Part shown: positions 5,862-8,319 of the stretch, piece by piece
How the letters are laid out: every line of letters begins with the position of its first letter
How positions within the stretch are numbered: the stretch's first letter is position 1
From: Planctomycetota bacterium
GTDB taxonomy: Bacteria > Planctomycetota > Planctomycetia > Isosphaerales > Isosphaeraceae
NCBI GenBank assembly: GCA_021778575.1
Contig: JAJYCH010000167.1
Coordinates: forward strand, 1-8,319
Direction: 5' to 3'
DNA length: 8,319 nucleotides
Program-made: the position numbers and the translations under genes
Notes under the pieces: model-generated
The model's input: only the letters and a program-made list of their open reading frames with translations
Database searches by the model: none
What the model was told of the DNA's origin: nothing

Positions 5862-7466
5862 GTGACCTTGGCCGCTTCACTCCCATCGAACACTTCCTCC
5901 GGGCCATCGCTCCTCGGCCGGGTCATGCACGGGACATTCTGGCTGGCGCTGAAGACGCCGGTCTCGATGATCGTCGCGCTCTGGAGCATGCCGCTCACCC
6001 AGGATTACATCGGCTTCAACGCCTATGGCGACTACGGCTTTGCCTGGGGCTTCGGCTTCCTCCAGTTCGTCCTTGAATTCGGCATGGGCTCGGCGCTCCA
6101 GCGGCAGATGGTCGACGTCTATACCCGGGGCGATCGCGACGGCGTGAACCGGACCATCGCCTGCGGGATGAATTTCTACGCCGGAGTCGCCCTGATCCAA
6201 ACCTTGATTCTGCTGGCGATCGCCCACGGCGGGTTACTACCCAAGAAATTTCAGGGGAATGAACTGGTCATTGGCCTGCTCTGGATCCAGATTCTCGCCA
6301 CGCCGTTTTTCGGGATGTCGGCGGTCGTCGGCAGTGTCCTCCAGGCGGCCCGGCGTTACGACTTCATCCCCAGGCTCGAACTGGCGATCGTCGTGCTCCG
6401 GTTTGGCCTGCTCGCGTTCGGTTACTGGACCAAGGCCAATTTCCTGGCGATCGTGGCCGGGCAGGTCGCCATCCAGATCGGTCTGTCGCTCGGGCCTGGT
6501 CTCTGGGTGATGGTCAAGGAACTGGACTATCGGCCCCATTTCTGGGGCGCGACCCGGGCCGACTACGCGGCGATGATGCATATCAGCATCTACATGGCTC
6601 TCTTGCAATGGAGCGTCGTCCTGGCCGACAAGGTTGATCTGACGGTCCTGGGCTATGCACTCCGGGCTGATAATACCGAATTCTTGCTCACTGTTTATCA
6701 AAACGTGAGCAAACCCTTCCTCCAGATCCGCCAGACGAGCTGGACGCTGGTTTATCTGGTGATGCCTGCGGTGGTCAGCCTTGCCGTCGGCGGCGACAAG
6801 CTGGGACTGGACCGGATCAAGTATGACGGGACGCGCATCCTGGTTGCGATCCTGGCACCGATCACCCTTCTGGCGGGAATTTACGCCGCGCCATTCCTCG
6901 AAGTTTGGGTCGGCAAGGCCTTTGTTCCTTACGCGTGGATGCTCCAGCTTTTCCTGGTCGCCACGTTGCCGCTGGTGCTCGCGGTGATCGGCCAGATGGC
7001 CGTCGGCATGGGCAAGATCAAGGTGGCCGCGATCTCGGCTCTGACAGGAGCGCTGGTCAACTTGCCCCTGAGCTATTATCTGACCAGCCGACTGGGCGTC
7101 GAGGGGGTAATCTGGGGAACCGTGTTGACGACGCTCATCTCGAACCTCCTGGTGCCCGGCGCTTACCTGTTTCATGTGCTGGAGATCCGCTACTCGACGT
7201 TCTTCGCCCGAGCGCTCTGGGCTCCGATCGCGGGGGGACTGGCGCTGGTGGCCGCTTCGTGGGCGTGCCGCTGGGTACTCTCGCCCGATCCCGGTGACGC
7301 GACCGGACTGGACCGGGCGATCCCGCTGATGGTCAATCTCTCGGTCGGAACCCTGGCCTATCTGGTTGGCTATCTGGCCACGACAACCGGTCGAACCGAC
7401 CTCGTCGCGCTGAGCGGAAAATTTATCAGACGGCCCCGAGAATCCAGGAAGGACGGCCAGGAATGA
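5862..7466 (+). CDS. Wzx/MATE-like polysaccharide flippase
   Basis: 534 residues from the GTG, an integral inner-membrane protein. Flippases of the MOP superfamily (Wzx, MurJ, MATE) move lipid-linked sugars across the cytoplasmic membrane. Landmarks: amphipathic N-terminus and first helix (22-45), YGDYGFAWGFGFLQFVLEFGMGSALQRQ (split; 55-82, where Wzx proteins have YG-x-x-x and a fGlgsal-like element), helices near 103-122, 135-160, 173-190, 192-216 and 240-262, a longer polar loop with QNVSKPFLQIRQTSW (280-294), then hydrophobic stretches near 295-309, 325-345, 360-382, 387-405, 415-440, 450-475 and 487-507. That is 12-14 segments, as expected. The C-tail is basic (FIRRPRESRK). The stop overlaps the next start as ATGA, so the two genes are coupled. 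Substrate is not readable; a surface glycan is the inference from the methyltransferase partner. A MATE drug exporter is less likely. Confidence 0.85.
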   Translation: MTLAASLPSNTSSGPSLLGRVMHGTFWLALKTPVSMIVALWSMPLTQDYIGFNAYGDYGFAWGFGFLQFVLEFGMGSALQRQMVDVYTRGDRDGVNRTIACGMNFYAGVALIQTLILLAIAHGGLLPKKFQGNELVIGLLWIQILATPFFGMSAVVGSVLQAARRYDFIPRLELAIVVLRFGLLAFGYWTKANFLAIVAGQVAIQIGLSLGPGLWVMVKELDYRPHFWGATRADYAAMMHISIYMALLQWSVVLADKVDLTVLGYALRADNTEFLLTVYQNVSKPFLQIRQTSWTLVYLVMPAVVSLAVGGDKLGLDRIKYDGTRILVAILAPITLLAGIYAAPFLEVWVGKAFVPYAWMLQLFLVATLPLVLAVIGQMAVGMGKIKVAAISALTGALVNLPLSYYLTSRLGVEGVIWGTVLTTLISNLLVPGAYLFHVLEIRYSTFFARALWAPIAGGLALVAASWACRWVLSPDPGDATGLDRAIPLMVNLSVGTLAYLVGYLATTTGRTDLVALSGKFIRRPRESRKDGQE

Positions 7467-8311
7467 AGACGCTGCTCCGAGCCTGGCTCGACCGGCTTGG
7501 TTACGAGATCCGCAACGTAAAGGGAATTCCCGAGGACGTCGTTCCGTCGTGGACCATTCTCGACGAGCCGTTGCCCACCGACGACGCGATCCCCGGCGAG
7601 TGGATCACCAACGTTCTGGAACTGGCCACCGCGGCCCATCGGCCGCCACGCCTGGCGTATCACCGCAAGGCGGTCGGCGAGGATCTTCGGATCAAGTATT
7701 TTACCTATTTCCTCGACCTTCGGGGGCTCCGGATTCTCGAACTCGGACCGTGCGAGGGACTCTGGTCGATCCTGATCGAGAAGATGGGAGCCAGCGCCAC
7801 CGTCGCCATTGAGGCCCGGCCCGAAAACCTGGCGAAGTGCCGGCGAGTCAAGGAATTGCATCACCTCGACCGGACGACCTTCGTCCTCCAGGATATCGAG
7901 GATCTGTACAACGGCAAGGAAACCCTGGCTCAGCCGGGCCCGTTCGATCTGGTGTTCTGCCTTGGCCTGCTCTATCACTTGCCCGAGCCCGCGCGGGCCC
8001 TCCGCTGGATGCGTCAGGAAGGCCAGCGCCTCTTTCTTGGAACCCACTACGTCGAGCCCGCCGAGTCCCGCCGCTACATTCCCCAGGTGTTTCACGAGGC
8101 CCAGCGCCGTGAGGGCGACAAGACGTACCGAGGTATGGAGTACCGCGAAGGAGGTCGGAGCGACCCGATCAGCGGAACGTCGCCGTTCTCGTTCTGGCCG
8201 CTCGAAGCCGACCTGATCGCGATGCTTCGCGACGCCGGCTACACGAGAATCGAGATTCTCGGCAAGGACATCCTGAACCGGATGCCCCACATCACGCGGC
8301 TGGCCGACTGA
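7463..8311 (+). CDS. Class I SAM-dependent methyltransferase, probably glycan-modifying
   Basis: 282 residues, complete, with TGA at 8309-8311. The Rossmann methyltransferase core is clear: motif I LRILELGPCEGLWS (89-102, with E93 and G95), a SAM-ribose acidic residue in VAIEARPENL (E117), D144 in VLQDIEDL, and motif IV FDLVFCLGLLYHLPEP (161-176). This YHL-P layout is like CmoB-type and many O-antigen methyltransferases. The N-terminus LLRAWLDRLGYEIRNVKG recalls methyltransferases found in polysaccharide clusters. The C-terminal WPLEADLIAMLRDAGYTRIEIL (split; 245-266) is the usual last strand region. AGGAAGGA at 7446-7453 lies nine bases before the ATG, inside the flippase 3' end, and the four-base ATGA overlap implies translational coupling. 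A sugar O-methylation role is inferred from context; tRNA or small-molecule modification is not excluded. Confidence 0.87.
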   Translation: MKTLLRAWLDRLGYEIRNVKGIPEDVVPSWTILDEPLPTDDAIPGEWITNVLELATAAHRPPRLAYHRKAVGEDLRIKYFTYFLDLRGLRILELGPCEGLWSILIEKMGASATVAIEARPENLAKCRRVKELHHLDRTTFVLQDIEDLYNGKETLAQPGPFDLVFCLGLLYHLPEPARALRWMRQEGQRLFLGTHYVEPAESRRYIPQVFHEAQRREGDKTYRGMEYREGGRSDPISGTSPFSFWPLEADLIAMLRDAGYTRIEILGKDILNRMPHITRLAD

Positions 8312-8319
8312 CACACGCC

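Noticed and set aside
6237..7175. 312-codon minus-strand ORF opposite the flippase gene
   Set aside because: It is highly polar (Gln/Asp/His/Arg-rich), as expected from the antisense of membrane-helix codons, with no domain visible.
7370..8314. 314-codon minus-strand ORF opposite the methyltransferase
   Set aside because: The + strand frame has full SAM-methyltransferase motifs and a ribosome site; the antisense has neither.
1..8319. Abundant CGATCG/GATCG motifs as a possible HIP1-like or uptake signal
   Set aside because: They fall mostly on in-frame Ile/Asp/Arg/Val codon pairs (ATCG, GTCGA) across coding regions, explained by codon bias.

Overview
The window looks like ordinary chromosomal DNA from a high-GC planctomycete, most likely of the Isosphaeraceae/Singulisphaera type. 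The reasons are strong G/C preference at third codon positions, roomy intergenic gaps, a proline-rich protein ending in a tail domain I associate with planctomycetes, and -10 elements of the form TAGGAT. This placement is from memory and general character, not from a search. All six genes that I accept lie on the + strand.

Layout: (1) 2-1432 is the 3' part of a very proline-rich protein with a compact aromatic C-terminal domain; a strong GC-rich hairpin follows it. (2) 1433-1699 is an AT-richer gap with an extended -10 promoter and a Pho-box-like direct repeat, leading into a PhoU-family gene (1700-2437) with no pst genes beside it. (3) 2438-2911 is a 474-bp gap holding a cluster of palindromes between two copies of a 19-20 bp sequence, an apparent minus-strand remnant of a regulatory-like-domain protein, and a good promoter. 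(4) 2912-4066 encodes an exported alpha/beta-hydrolase-fold protein whose nucleophile serine appears to be glycine. (5) 4304-5716 encodes a TolC-type outer-membrane efflux protein; its start is moved inward to give a clean signal peptide. (6) 5862-7466 and 7463-8311 are a translationally coupled pair, a Wzx/MATE-like flippase and a SAM-dependent methyltransferase, probably the start of a polysaccharide or glycolipid cluster running off the right edge.

How they work together: only the flippase-methyltransferase pair is clearly one unit. The hydrolase-fold protein, TolC and flippase all concern the envelope, but gaps of 237 and 145 bp and a hairpin separate them, so joint function is speculative. 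I see no defence system, CRISPR array, RNA gene or complete mobile element. The points most worth following are the serine-less exported hydrolase, the palindromic intergenic element and the possible Pho-box ahead of phoU.
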